Below, one piece after another: positions 1 through 9,325 of a DNA stretch of 64,000 nucleotides. Source of the DNA: Lumbricus terrestris (taxonomy: Eukaryota; Annelida; Clitellata; Crassiclitellata; Lumbricidae). The position numbers were made by a program, and so were the translations under genes. The DNA lies in NCBI GenBank assembly GCA_949752735.1, contig OX457040.1:6338097-6402096 (forward strand). Reading direction: 5' to 3'. The notes beneath the pieces are model-generated. The model saw nothing but the letters and a program-made list of their open reading frames with translations. It was not told the DNA's origin and did no database searches. Positions within the stretch are counted from its first letter, which is position 1. The number at the start of each line of letters is the position of its first letter.

Positions 1-92
1 TAATTGACTTTAGATACTTTTAGCAAAGTTCTTCTTTTGCCAGTAACTATATACTGTATTTTGTTGACCCACTATAGTTAGCTAATGTGCAT

Positions 93-179
93 AGTGCTGT
101 AGTACGCCGAACAAATTTCTGTCCAGGTTACGACATCTGTTGTCATAGTACCTGGTCAAATCGGATCCATCCATCCATT
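93..179 (-). repeat. R1 short retroposon, copy 1
   Basis: A short dispersed repeat read on the minus strand from GGATGGATCCGATTTGACC to a GTGCTG end. It keeps the paired segments of the family as a shortened stem, CCAGGT with ACCTGG, around the conserved TATGACAACAGA loop. The + side ends in an ATCC run (169-179). Related copies lie at 10961, 13417, 14216, 18791, 24844, 27325 and 50464. It is non-coding, and I do not recognise the family. Confidence 0.75.
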
Positions 180-285
180 GATCCAACATTTTGTGGAAGC
201 TGGGAATCCCGAATCTTTCGTGGACGAGTAAGGTAACGTTGCCACTGTCACTATAATAATTTATCTCATCAATATCTACCTCCTG

Positions 286-370
286 GAATACCAGTGCCAG
301 TCACAAGTCTGGCGAAATGAGGAGGGGATGATGGTCGTCTTGCTTATGGCACAACATTGTGCGCTAGTAG
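286..370 (+). repeat. R2 dispersed repeat, diverged copy
   Basis: A diverged member of the R2 family, recognised by CCAGTGCCAGTCACAAG followed by GGAGGGGATGATGGTCGTC. The best copies are at 1286 and 17508. The core GCCAGTCCCAAGCCCGG reminds me of a string in RTE-type LINE 3' regions of many animals, but that is memory and unverified. Confidence 0.55.
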
Positions 371-499
371 CTTTAAACAAAAAATTTGACAATGGGTTTC
401 GACACCTTTCTTAGAGCGTTTCATTTGTCAATATAATTAGCTGACTTCGACCTTCAATGAATATCGCTGACTGTCGTATTACCAGGTGGACAGATGTGG

Positions 500-695
500 G
501 ATGGATACCACCCCTTGGATAATCGACAATGTCTTATCCGTCATTTATTACGAAAGAATGCAAATTATGCCATTCAACAGAGGGAGTGTGGGGCTACATT
601 TTTCCTAAATAATTTGTATTTTGATAGCATAAAGTGTTCAAACTAAATAAAACATGTTTAAAAATATTTTATTACAAGGCAAACCGATATTGATC
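500..695. mobile_element. Diverged fragment of the 1-kb TTAA-target element family
   Basis: This stretch follows the same order of landmarks as 52190-52580 inside the complete TTAA element at 52001-52985: TGGATACCACCC, an AATTATGCCATTC segment, GTGGGGCTACATT, an AAGTG-TCAAA-TAAA segment and AACCGATAT. No TTAA-flanked terminus is preserved at either side, so it is an old, incomplete copy. Similarity was judged by eye. Confidence 0.55.
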
Positions 696-1285
696 CATTC
701 TTTACCTTGCGGCTTCCTTCCATCTCTTTGTACTGCCGGTGATTTATGTGGTAGTGTTGACTGAGAAAGAGTGGAAACAGAGAGTGATAAACGATATGCG
801 TATCAGCCCTCCGGTCTTAAAGAGTCATAATACGCACCGAGTCAAACTGACACACTTTACCACAGTAGAACATGGCTATAAACGGATAAAAAGCAGTGAA
901 CAAAGGACCAAATTTAACTAACTCTATTTTAACGTTTTTTGTGCGCATGTATGTACGTTTACTTCGCGGTGACAAGTCCTTACATCAATAGACTTTTATG
1001 AATGATCACTTGATGTGTAGCCTGTTTACATCTATGTTTCCGAATAAGGTAACGTGATTAAGGTGCAACCACTCACAACATCCAAAGCTGTCATAAAATG
1101 TCGTTGAATGCTGGGAAGCACTACTCGGCGAATTCCAAATCGTGATCCGCAATCGATTCAGTGAAAAATAGCAGAGCAAAAAGAAACACAATGGAGAAAT
1201 TAAATAAAACACAGTCAACACCGTTAATAACAAGTTTCGTCACATGCATAAATCCGTCACTGATTATTGCAGTTATCAATAAACT
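696..1285. other. Spacer without recognised feature
   Basis: AT-rich sequence. The short frames here (60-75 codons) show no recognisable protein signature. I see no repeat unit beyond short A/T runs. Confidence 0.5.
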
Positions 1286-1400
1286 CTGCCACTAGTTGCT
1301 ATCTGCCAGTGCCAGTCCCAAGCCCGGATAAAGAAGGAGGGCGTTGCTAATGGTCTTTGTTACCACAAAGTGACGTTAGACTGCAAATACCACCACCGTA
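1286..1400 (+). repeat. R2 dispersed repeat, well-preserved copy
   Basis: It matches the copy at 17508-17618 almost throughout: TGCCAGTGCCAGTCCCAAG, CCCGGATAAAG, AGGAGGGCG, GCTAATGGTCTTTGTTACC, then GTGACGTTAGACTGCAAATACCACC (split here across two phrases). Non-coding and in + orientation like nearly all copies of the family. Confidence 0.75.
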
Positions 1401-2411
1401 GTTATTAACGCCTTCAGATAAAATATGAAAAGAGACAATATTGCGCACCTTTATTAGCATATAATCATTGACTACATATAGAATCTCCTAATTGGCAGAC
1501 GGCAGATACTTTGTACCTTTTTTAAATACAGAGTTTAAGTACGTCTAATGACAGCAGTGACCATTGACTACAATTAAAAAAAGAATAGAACAGTAAAATG
1601 AAACTCTCACCTTTAGAGCATCACCACGGTAATACACAAAAAGGTAAATAATGACCAGGAGGAGATGTCATAAATAAACTAGAAAACTTTAAGGTGTGGA
1701 CAATTATGGCGAAGGTTGCAGAGAATCGGATGCTGGAGTGGGGGTGAAAAACAAATGAAGAGATACTGGAAATGTTGAAAAAGAAAATGTTGCATAAGAA
1801 AAAGAAGCATATAACGCCACATAAGATGTTAGGTCGTATAATGAGAGAAGAGAGACTAATTTAAAAAAAAACTATATTTCAAGACCCAAAACGAAGGGAA
1901 TTGGACAAAATAATGAAAAACACCTAAGGCTAGCATAATATTGGAATACACAGATCTTGCAGAGACTTGATGAGCAGATGCGTATTGCACTATCAAGGGC
2001 ATAGCGGCATCTGATTTAAAACACGTTATTTGCAGTCAGAAAATTTCTTTAATTAAACGGGTTTCAGCGTTTGCATAGCATAGTATAATCGGCAGAAAGC
2101 AGAAGATCGCTAGCATTCTTAAAGTGCACTGCTGATAGCTATTATAGCATCATTGGAAATTACTTTGAAGGTGTCTAATCTGACCTTTCTGCTAAAGAAC
2201 TTGGCGAAAATTAATAGGCTAACGTGTTTGCTTGGGTAAGCCCAAAATTAATGACTAAAACTCTTGTAATTCATATGAATTAATTCATTATTGTCAAACC
2301 TTCCGCATTCACATGAAGTCGTGTCTGGTACAATTTTATAACGTGTCGATTCAAAGTTGTGTATTGCAACGACTTATTCGACAAATAATTATTATAAACT
2401 AAGCCATATTT
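1401..2411. other. Spacer without recognised feature
   Basis: AT-rich sequence with no gene that I can support. A weak GAAGGTGTCTAATCTGACC element near 2166 may be an R3-type module. Confidence 0.45.
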
Positions 2412-2500
2412 CGCACTCTGCCTGGCTTAAGGAGAAAGGCGACGCCAATGGTCTTTGTTATAAAACATTGTTGTTGAAATACAACAAACCAAATCATCTA
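2412..2500 (+). repeat. R2 dispersed repeat, variant with ACAACAAACC end
   Basis: A shortened R2 copy: CTCTGCCTGGCTTAAGGAG, GGCGACGCCAATGGTCTTTG, then a TTGAAATACAACAAACCAAATC end. The same end occurs at 11780-11806 and 28030-28066, defining a sub-type that differs from the CTGCAAATACC end of other copies. Confidence 0.6.
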
Positions 2501-2504
2501 ATAT

Positions 2505-2574
2505 TGTATTGTATTGTATAAAAACATTTATGAAGCGCCTCTACTATGGTGAACCGTTCAGAGGTGCTCCCAGT
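2505..2574 (-). repeat. SINE-2 3' part, interrupted by the hAT-like element
   Basis: Read on the minus strand this is the 3' end of a short retroposon: GAGCACCTC, a GAACGGTTCACC spacer, GAGGCGCTTCATAAA and an ATACA-type tail. Its continuation is at 5863-5930, and an uninterrupted copy in the opposite orientation is at 8385-8512. Removing 2575-5870 joins the two halves into one copy, so it was split by insertion of the large element. Confidence 0.75.
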
Positions 2575-2878
2575 CAAGGGCGGATCCAGGGGGGAGCCAA
2601 TCCGGCCATGGCCCCCCCATTTCAAATCACCATGGGACGTGGCCCCCCCCATCCATGGTGGAGCAAAAAAAATTCAGGGTGTCAGTCATGCACAGGAGAA
2701 TTAATGTATAAATGTAATTAAAACCTATAATAAAAATACTGTGTAAATGTAATTAAAATCCAATCTAAGTCTCTCACGCAATTGCATTGTCTTTATATAA
2801 AGCATCGAAATGAAACAATCTTTCAACAGTATCCAACTATGATTTATGGCATGGAATGTATGTTATTCGCGAAGCAGG

Positions 2879-2972
2879 ACGTTTTGGCGCCGCCGTTTTG
2901 GCGCCGGACTTTTTGGCGCCGCCGTTTTGGCACCGCCGTTTTGGCGCCGGACGTTTTGGCGCCGGAATTTTT
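2879..2972. repeat. GTTTTGGCGCC minisatellite
   Basis: About seven tandem units of 14-17 bp built on GTTTTGGCGCC, alternating GCC and GGAC linkers. An inverted match, GGCGGCGCCAAAAAG, lies at 5055-5069 within the same host element, so these could be remnants of the ends of a nested element. Confidence 0.7.
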
Positions 2973-3626
2973 TTCTCCCTCATTCTAAAGTATAAAAATT
3001 ATCAAATTGTAGGTAATTTTAGGCGGTTCATTTACGCACATTTTGAGTTAAATTTTGTGATGATATTTCACGCCGTTCAAAAGTTATGCCCGAAATAGCT
3101 CAGAATGTATGTTCGACGTACACTCCTCACTTGATCTGAAAGGGTCAAAGCTGGTTTTTATTCGTATTAGGTAATACCACAATTAAATTTCATTGGAGCT
3201 GGATTGCTGAAAATGTTCTTCCTTAAACTGGGGTTGCATTGATGAACAATCCAACTCCGATTTAAGCAAAAGTATGTTTGTCTGTGTTCAAAAATCTGAT
3301 GTTAAGTATTTTTTGTCGAAATGTAATAAAACTTCCTTAATTGTTATATGGTATGGCAGTGAGTAGGCCTATAGTCAATGTGGTCACATGATGTACATGT
3401 AGTTAAGCTTTTGAATAATAATTGTTGCAATCGTATCTGGCATTCAATAAAATCAGAAAACTGCCGCTATATTAGAACATTAGCCGGGTACCCGGCAGGG
3501 CTTTTTTAACGTGCAGCTATACACAAAATGTGCATTTGTAATCGAATTTGTGCATTTGTAGAAGCACTTACGTACAGTTAAAACTAGCCAAAATATCATT
3601 GTCCTCCCTTTAGAAGTAATTTACCA

Positions 3627-4690
3627 TTGGTTCGAATTGTTCATTATTGCAATTATAATAAAAAGGTGTCCCACTGCAAATGTGTGCCAACACTAAAGAA
3701 GGTGTGCAATTGCCAATTTTTGCCAACACTAAAGAAGGTGTGCTATGGCCAATTTTTGCCAACACTAAAGAAGGTGTGCTATGGCCAATTTTTGCCAACA
3801 CTAAAGAAGGTGTGCTATGGCCAATTTTTGCCAACACTAAAGAAGGTGTGCAATTGCCAATTTTTGCCAACACTAAAGAAGGTGTGCTATGGCCAATTTT
3901 TGCCAACACTAAAGAAGGTGTGCAATTGCCAATTTTTGCCAACACTAAAGAAGGTGTGTAATTGCCAATTTTTGCGAAACCTAAACAAATCCAATGGTTC
4001 GAATTGTTCATTATTGCAATTATAATAAAAAGGTGTCCCACTGCAAATGTGTGCCAACACTAAAGAAGGTGTGCAATTGCACAACTTTTTTGTACAACAG
4101 CAGTGTGCTTTAAAGCATCATTATTTTACTTGCACACCTTTATATTACAATTGCAATAATGAACAATTCGAACCAATGGATTTGTTTAGGTTTCTAAAAA
4201 ATTGGCAATTACACACCTTTTTTAGTGTTGGCAAAAATTGGCAATTGCACACCTTCTTTACTGTTGGCACACATTTGCAGTGGGACACCTTTATATTATA
4301 ATTGCAATAATGAACAATTCGAACCAATGGATTTCTTTAGGTTTCTAAAAAATTGGCCATAGCACATCTTCTTTAGTGTTGGCAGAAATTGGCAATTGCA
4401 CACCTTCTTTACTGTTGGCACACATTTGCAGTGGGACACCTTTATATTACAATTGCAATAATGAACAATTCGAACCAATGGATTTGTTTAGGTTTCTAAA
4501 AAATTGGCAATTACACACCTTTTTAAGTGTTGGCAAAAATTGGCATTTGCACACCTTCTTTAGTGTTGGCAGAAATTGGCAATTGGACACCTTCTTTAGT
4601 GTTGGCAAAAATTGGCAATTGCACACCTTCTTTAGTGTTGGCAGACATTTGCAGTTGCACACCTTTTTATTATAATTGCAATTATGGACA
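3627..4690. repeat. 36-bp tandem arrays in inverted arrangement
   Basis: On the + strand, 3670-3962 carries about eight units of 36 bp with AACACTAAAGAAGGTGTGC in each. The units are framed by a leader (TGGTTCGAATTGTTCATT..., ending AAAAAGGTGTCCCACTGC) and a trailer (GCGAAACCTAAACAAATCC). A second leader begins at about 3992. From about 4120 to 4690 the same modules occur as reverse complements, three modules of roughly 150 bp with fewer 36-bp units. The whole block is therefore a large imperfect palindrome of satellite modules. Because 36 is a multiple of 3, it is open in frames on both strands and gives spurious LAKIGNCTPSLV-type repeat proteins. Confidence 0.85.
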
Positions 4691-5099
4691 TTTCAAAACA
4701 ATGGACTTTTTAAAAGAACTGTCGCTTTTGTCTTTAATACACCATATTCATTGTTGTCACTAAAGTCTGTATTTCCTCGATCTATCGTGCTAAAATCTTA
4801 TGTCATCTTAAAGTTCTTATTTCTATACTATATAAGCTAAATAGGCCCAGTCTTAGCGGGACTTTCTCTCTTTGGCGGGCCAGTTTTTTCAATCATTCGA
4901 TGCGACATCCTCTGCTTTGATCGCTTGTACTTTATTAGTCTGCTACCTCACATGTCTTATAATTTGTTATTAAATAAAGCATTTGTTTAAAAAATCCAGC
5001 TTCTATTTCACCGGCAAAAAAAATCTCCTTTCAGCTTCAATTGTTCAAGCAAACGGCGGCGCCAAAAAGTCACGTACCGGAAGTATTTTATTTATTCTA

Positions 5100-5450
5100 G
5101 TCTTAAAAAGTCATCAGTTTTTGGGATGCTAAATTGAACACCTTTTTTGAAACTTTCGCACGGGAGACTAAAAAGTCATCACTCCTTTTAGACGAAAAAT
5201 TAAACACCTTTTTTAAGATTTCGCAGGGATTACTACAACAAGTCATCAGTTTTTTGGGATGCGAAATTAAACACCTTTTTTGAAAATTTCGCATGGATGA
5301 ATAAAAAGTCTTCACTCTTTTTAGACAAAAAATTAAACACCTTTTTTAAGATTTCGCACGGATGACCAAAAAATTTCATCAGTGTTTTGGGAAGGAAAAT
5401 TGAACACCCTTTTTGAAGATTTCCGGCGGATTACTTAAAAAAGAACATCT
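5100..5450. repeat. 66-bp tandem repeat, about five units
   Basis: Units of 65-67 bp start at about 5105, 5170, 5237 and 5303, with a fifth near 5370. Each carries GTCATCA, a GAAATT or AAAATT stretch, AACACCTTTTTT and TTTCGCA. Two sub-types alternate (TTTTTGGGATG and CTTTTAGACG), so the real period is a dimer of about 132 bp. Confidence 0.75.
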
Positions 5451-5489
5451 AGTTTTCGGGAAAGAAGTTTTTAAGTAAAGTCTATATTT

Positions 5490-5737
5490 ATTGAGACCTT
5501 ATGGCACTCTTACAAGCACTGAAAAGTACAGCTAATTTGTTAAGATAACAGCTTAAAATGCTACCATTGCAATGTGAAAATTCAAAAAGTTTCTGGTGGG
5601 GAGGGGCATATCCCCTCCCCACACCCCTCCCCTACCACTATCGGCGCTGCGCGCCTCATGATTGTCTTCAGACGGTCAATTATCTACCCCTCCGAAAACC
5701 TCAATTCCCCCAGAGGTGGGGGCTAAATTAAACTCTG
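5490..5737 (-). repeat. Internal segment homologous to the end of the 32-kb hAT-like element
   Basis: Read on the minus strand it shows CAGAGTTTAATTTAG (5737-5723), a CCCC...CTCTGGGGG block, GGGGAGGGG, a CCCCTCCCC block, CAGAAACTTTTTGAAT, TGCAATGG, GCATTTTAAG and TAGCTGTACTTTTCAGTG. The element at 32145 begins CAGTGTTTAATCTAG and continues with the same landmarks. What is a terminus there is internal here, about 125 bp from the end. Confidence 0.75.
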
Positions 5738-5862
5738 GTTTCGGCCAAAAACCACTAAAAAAGTTCATCAGATTTTTCGGCAAAAGATCAACGAAAAAAT
5801 TTCCGACCCCAGCCCAAAAATTTTTTGGCCCCCCCCTTCGAAAATTCCTGGATCCGCCCTTG

Positions 5863-5930
5863 CTCCCAGTGCACTCGGCCAAGGGAGAATAGGTTATGGC
5901 ATATGAAAATGACGTATCCTATCAAAAGGG
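5863..5930 (-). repeat. SINE-2, second half after the insertion
   Basis: The part of the SINE-2 copy beyond the hAT-like insertion. It begins with the duplicated CTCCCAGT and continues GCACTCGGCCAAGGGAGAA, AGGTTATGGCATATG and ATGACGTATCCTATC, matching the complement of 8385-8465. Confidence 0.75.
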
Positions 5931-6060
5931 CGACTTCGAAAGGACGACCATCAGAGGGGCGACCACAAAAGGGCGCCGATTATAAAGGCGGCTGATCGAA
6001 AATGCGAGATCAAAAAGGGCGACCAATCAAAAGGGCGACAATCAAAATGGCGATCTACAT
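5926..6060. repeat. AAAAGGGCGAC minisatellite
   Basis: About eight degenerate units of 14-18 bp on the pattern ATCAAAAGGGCGACC (variants AAAGGACGACC, AGAGGGGCGACC, AAAATGGCGATC). It starts exactly where the SINE-2 similarity ends. Confidence 0.7.
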
Positions 6061-6217
6061 GCTGAAATCTCACCATAACTTCATAATATTTGGGATCGTG
6101 TTTTTTATCAATCCAACTTCTGTTTAACCTTTATCTTCCCAGATACTGAAATCGTCATTCTATCACTTCAGAATTTCGCTATGTTAGAGTTTACCGCCTA
6201 ATTAGAAGTAATCAGTC

Positions 6218-6241
6218 CCCCCCAAAAATATTTTTGGGGGG
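6218..6241. other. Perfect 24-bp palindrome
   Basis: Six C, AAAAAT, ATTTTT and six G form a fully self-complementary sequence with no loop. It sits 18 bp upstream of a GAAACGTTGGGTCA motif (6272-6285) that resembles the TIR of the element at 7610-7983. Confidence 0.8.
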
Positions 6242-6379
6242 ATGTCAGAATTATGCATATGTTCCCAAAGTGAAACGTTGGGTCACTTTGACTAGTAAAA
6301 GCATTATGCATATGTAAAAATATAACTTTATCCAAATGATGCAGATATACAATTTTGTATAAGCTGTGATCCACAAAGG

Positions 6380-7310
6380 TTAATACCCCACCTCCACCCT
6401 AACTTTTACCCACCCCACCCCACTCATCCACCCAGCCCCACCCTTCCCTCCCAACCCACCCCATAAAATGCTAAAGATATGAAATTTATGAAGAATATCG
6501 TTTCAATTTGTTTTCAAACCGTTCCTACCGCGCAATTACCCTGACCGACCGCATCCCACAAACCCCACTTCAGGCCCCAGTTCCAACTCCGCCACCCCAC
6601 CCCACCTTCCCCAAATTCGCCCCTCACACAGACCACCTGTCCGAAGTAATTTTTTTGGTTTCTCGGTCAACCCTTCGCCTCACTTTGAACGCACCCGCTT
6701 CACTTCAACCCCACACCTCTATCGTCCAACCCTAACCCACCTCCACACAATTTCGGCCAACTCCACCCCATTCCCACCCCTACGCTTCCTCCATTCTGTA
6801 AAATACTCAACATCTGAAATTCATAAAAAATAATGATTTCCTTGTTTTCACTTTGACCCTTTCTTCCCACTTTGACCCCACTCGGCACACTACAGCCCCA
6901 TATTCCAACCGCCCTCGCCACAACCACACCGCCCCATTTCACCCCAACCGCGCTCCAACCCCGCCCCACTTCGCACCCCTCTTAAAGTGAAGCGGATGCC
7001 CATTCCTCTGAGTAAATTTCTGTTTTTCGTCCAACACTTCTTCCCACTTCACCCCACCCGGCTCACTTCAACCCATACCCAACCGTTCGACCCCACCCCA
7101 CCTTCACCCCAAGTCAGGCATACGCACCTCCATATCCCACCCCTCCATGCCGCCCCACCCCGCAAAAGGTTCAGCATATGAAAGCCATGACAAAGATAAT
7201 GTTTCACATTTGTTTCACCTTGGTCCCACCGCACCTTGCCCCGGCCCCATCCCCCCCCAATACCCATCTCATCCCCCACCATACCCTGCCCCTACACAAC
7301 CCATTCTGAG
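6380..7310. repeat. C-rich degenerate tandem repeat field
   Basis: About 0.9 kb in which the + strand is very rich in C and poor in G (CCCCACC, CCCACTTC, CCAACCC motifs). It is punctuated by AT-rich blocks at about 6465, 6640, 6795, 6985 and 7160 that resemble each other (TGAAATT, TTTTCAC or TTTGTTTCA segments). Spacing is about 165-190 bp. The proline- or glycine-rich frames on both strands are by-products of composition. I see no gene. Confidence 0.6.
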
Positions 7311-7609
7311 GAAAAACGGAACAATGATATGGGCTATACTCAGAACTCAAATTTACGTTGAAAAACATCATGCCACAGAGAGTCAAACGCACTTCAAACT
7401 GCCATAACCCCAAACAAACTTATCACAATAATAAAAATAATTTTAAAATAGGCCTATTAATAACAATATTAGGCACAATAATACTTCTACTACTATTACT
7501 AATAGAATTCATATTCATATTGGAATTACAATTACTATCAATGTAATTTTTGGAGCGAGAAAGGCAAATTTCAGTATAACGCAAAAATATCGATGCAACT
7601 AGCGAGAGT

Positions 7610-7983
7610 GACCCAACGTTCCCAAAGTGGAACATGTGTAAAATCAGTTGCGTCGCTCACTCATAAGGCACTACCATTAAAAAATTTGACCATAAGTAGG
7701 CACAATAGACACATTTCAACTCAAATAGATGATAAAATCAATTAATTATCATGCATTTGTAATTTATATTACTTTTAAATATTTATTAGCATAAATGTCG
7801 TTTTTTGACAAAATTGCATCAAAATAATAAAAATAATTTGCTGCAACAGACTTGAAATAAAAATACATAAACATGCCCCCATCTTTGGTCGAGTAAATGA
7901 ATATTTATTAGATGACTAATAGTAGGTTTTACCGTCCCTCAAAAAAAATTTAAAATATGTTCCACTTTGGGAACGTTGGGTCA
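7610..7983. mobile_element. 374-bp element with 27-bp perfect TIRs
   Basis: The left end begins TGACCCAACGTTCCCAAAG (7610-7636) and the right end is its exact complement (7957-7983). I could not find a target duplication, so the superfamily is open. A related, rearranged terminus lies at 6259-6285. The AT-rich interior has no coding potential. Confidence 0.75.
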
Positions 7984-8384
7984 ATAAAGGTTAAGATCTA
8001 AGAATGCCTTCATCAAGCTTTTATTTCTCATGCGTTACTTTCTTCAAGCCAGCTTAGACTTCACATCAGAGTATAATACCTGGTCTTCAACGAGTCTGAA
8101 GATGAGAGTTCAGCGGTGAGTTTGACATGTAGCCTACTGAATGGGATTAAATTAAATCTTTTCTTGCAGCTGTAACACACGCCTGCATAATTATCTGATG
8201 CCGAAACCATGATGTGCTTTGCAAACTTAACCCTTTCAAATACCAAGCGAATTTCGTGAACATCGCGTTTTTTCCCGTCAGATCAAACGACCACTTCCTT
8301 CTTCTCTTCCGACTGCGTTTTCTTAATTGCATCAAGTTTATTTGAGAAGACAATTACTAGTATCGCAGGGAAAAACAAATGAGG

Positions 8385-8512
8385 AGGTGATAGGATACGT
8401 CATTTTCTTATGCCATAACCTATTTATTCTCCCGTGGCCTTGTGCACTGGGAGCGCCTCTGAACGGTTCACCATAGTAGAGGCGCTTCATAAAATACAAT
8501 ACAAAGGGGTGG
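8385..8512 (+). repeat. SINE-2, uninterrupted copy
   Basis: Runs AGGATACGTCATTTTC, GCCATAACCTATT, TGTGCACTGGGAGCGCC, TCTGAACGGTTCACC, GAGGCGCTTCATAAA and an ATACAATACAA tail. It is the inverted counterpart of the copy broken at 2574/5863. Its GAGCGCC...GGCGC segment is a variant of the 3' hairpin tail found on LINE and SINE copies elsewhere in the window. Confidence 0.7.
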
Positions 8513-9321
8513 ATACCATCCTCCCTTTGGTAGCCCGATAGTTAAGCATAATGCGTGGAGACAATGTGAAACAGTAGTATACGCTTTGTAGTTTGTTTCT
8601 TCATTCATGGAGAATTTCCTCCTTTTTTTTGTTTACCAATTCATAATTTCGTCTTTAGTTGACAAAACTTTATGTAAATCTTGATCTCACCGTTATACGG
8701 GTGTCTATAAAATCTAACTTATACAGTTTTAATGAAACGACATCTTGTTGCATCAAAGACAGAATACATCGAAAATGAACAATAATTATAATTGTGGTCT
8801 ACTTACATCATTCGTGACGAATAAAATTGTAAAACCACATGCCACAGTTTCTTATTGACGTTGTTCATACGAATATTAAATGAATCTTTTGTGAAAAAAA
8901 CCCAGCTACATCTAATGGATTTCATGAACTTGACAGAAATTCAATATCGGTGTTTTTGATTGTAGGTCTAGTGTAGCTGAATTTGCATCAAAATAATAAC
9001 TTCGCATAGAATCATAATTATAGGATAGGCATTAGGCAGTGGCCAACTGTGTTTGGATCATTTTGAGATTATTATCGCATCAATTTTCAATGTTCGTCAA
9101 AGGCCTTTGATGTCACAAGAAGACGTTGAACAAATGAACAGGAAAAACTGATGGCAATTGGATGAAAAGCTGTGTCTTCCCACTGTCCAGAATTTCAATT
9201 TTCCTTCGTTTGGAGAATATCCAAGACTTAATTATATTGTTGGGCGGAAGGTGCTTTCAAATGGCTGAGGTAAAGAAGGTTTCGTTTGATGAATTGACAG
9301 TTATTCACTACAGATGACAAA
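8513..9321. other. Spacer with one R3-type module
   Basis: Mostly AT-rich and unassigned. CCTTTGGTAGCCCGATAG TTAA near 8521-8541 looks like a decayed end of the TTAA element family. GGGTGTCTATAAAATC at 8699-8714, followed by ACGACATCTTGTTGCATC at 8737-8754, is one of the clearer R3 modules. Confidence 0.5.
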
Positions 9322-9325
9322 TTAA

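Larger units (their letters stand above)
2575..5862. mobile_element. Non-autonomous hAT-like DNA transposon, 3,288 bp
   Basis: The termini are perfect 16-bp inverted repeats, CAAGGGCGGATCCAGG at 2575-2590 and its complement at 5847-5862. The flanks are an exact 8-bp duplication CTCCCAGT (2567-2574 and 5863-5870). TIRs of this style with 8-bp TSDs are typical of hAT transposons. It encodes no recognisable transposase. The interior is built of repeats: a GGCGCC-rich minisatellite, a large inverted pair of 36-bp arrays, a 66-bp tandem array, and a segment (5490-5737) related to the hAT-like element at 32145. Intervals 2973-3626 and 4700-5095 inside it hold no feature that I recognise. It inserted into a SINE-2 copy. 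Confidence 0.88.

Noticed and set aside
3610..4041. 143- and 132-codon frames with a 12-residue repeat (LAKIGNCTPSLV type)
   Set aside because: The 36-bp tandem unit is a multiple of three and is open on both strands; the array is inside a transposon and is inverted further on.
6508..7407. Proline/glycine-rich frames on both strands
   Set aside because: Result of C-rich strand composition; no conserved domain and frames overlap on opposite strands.
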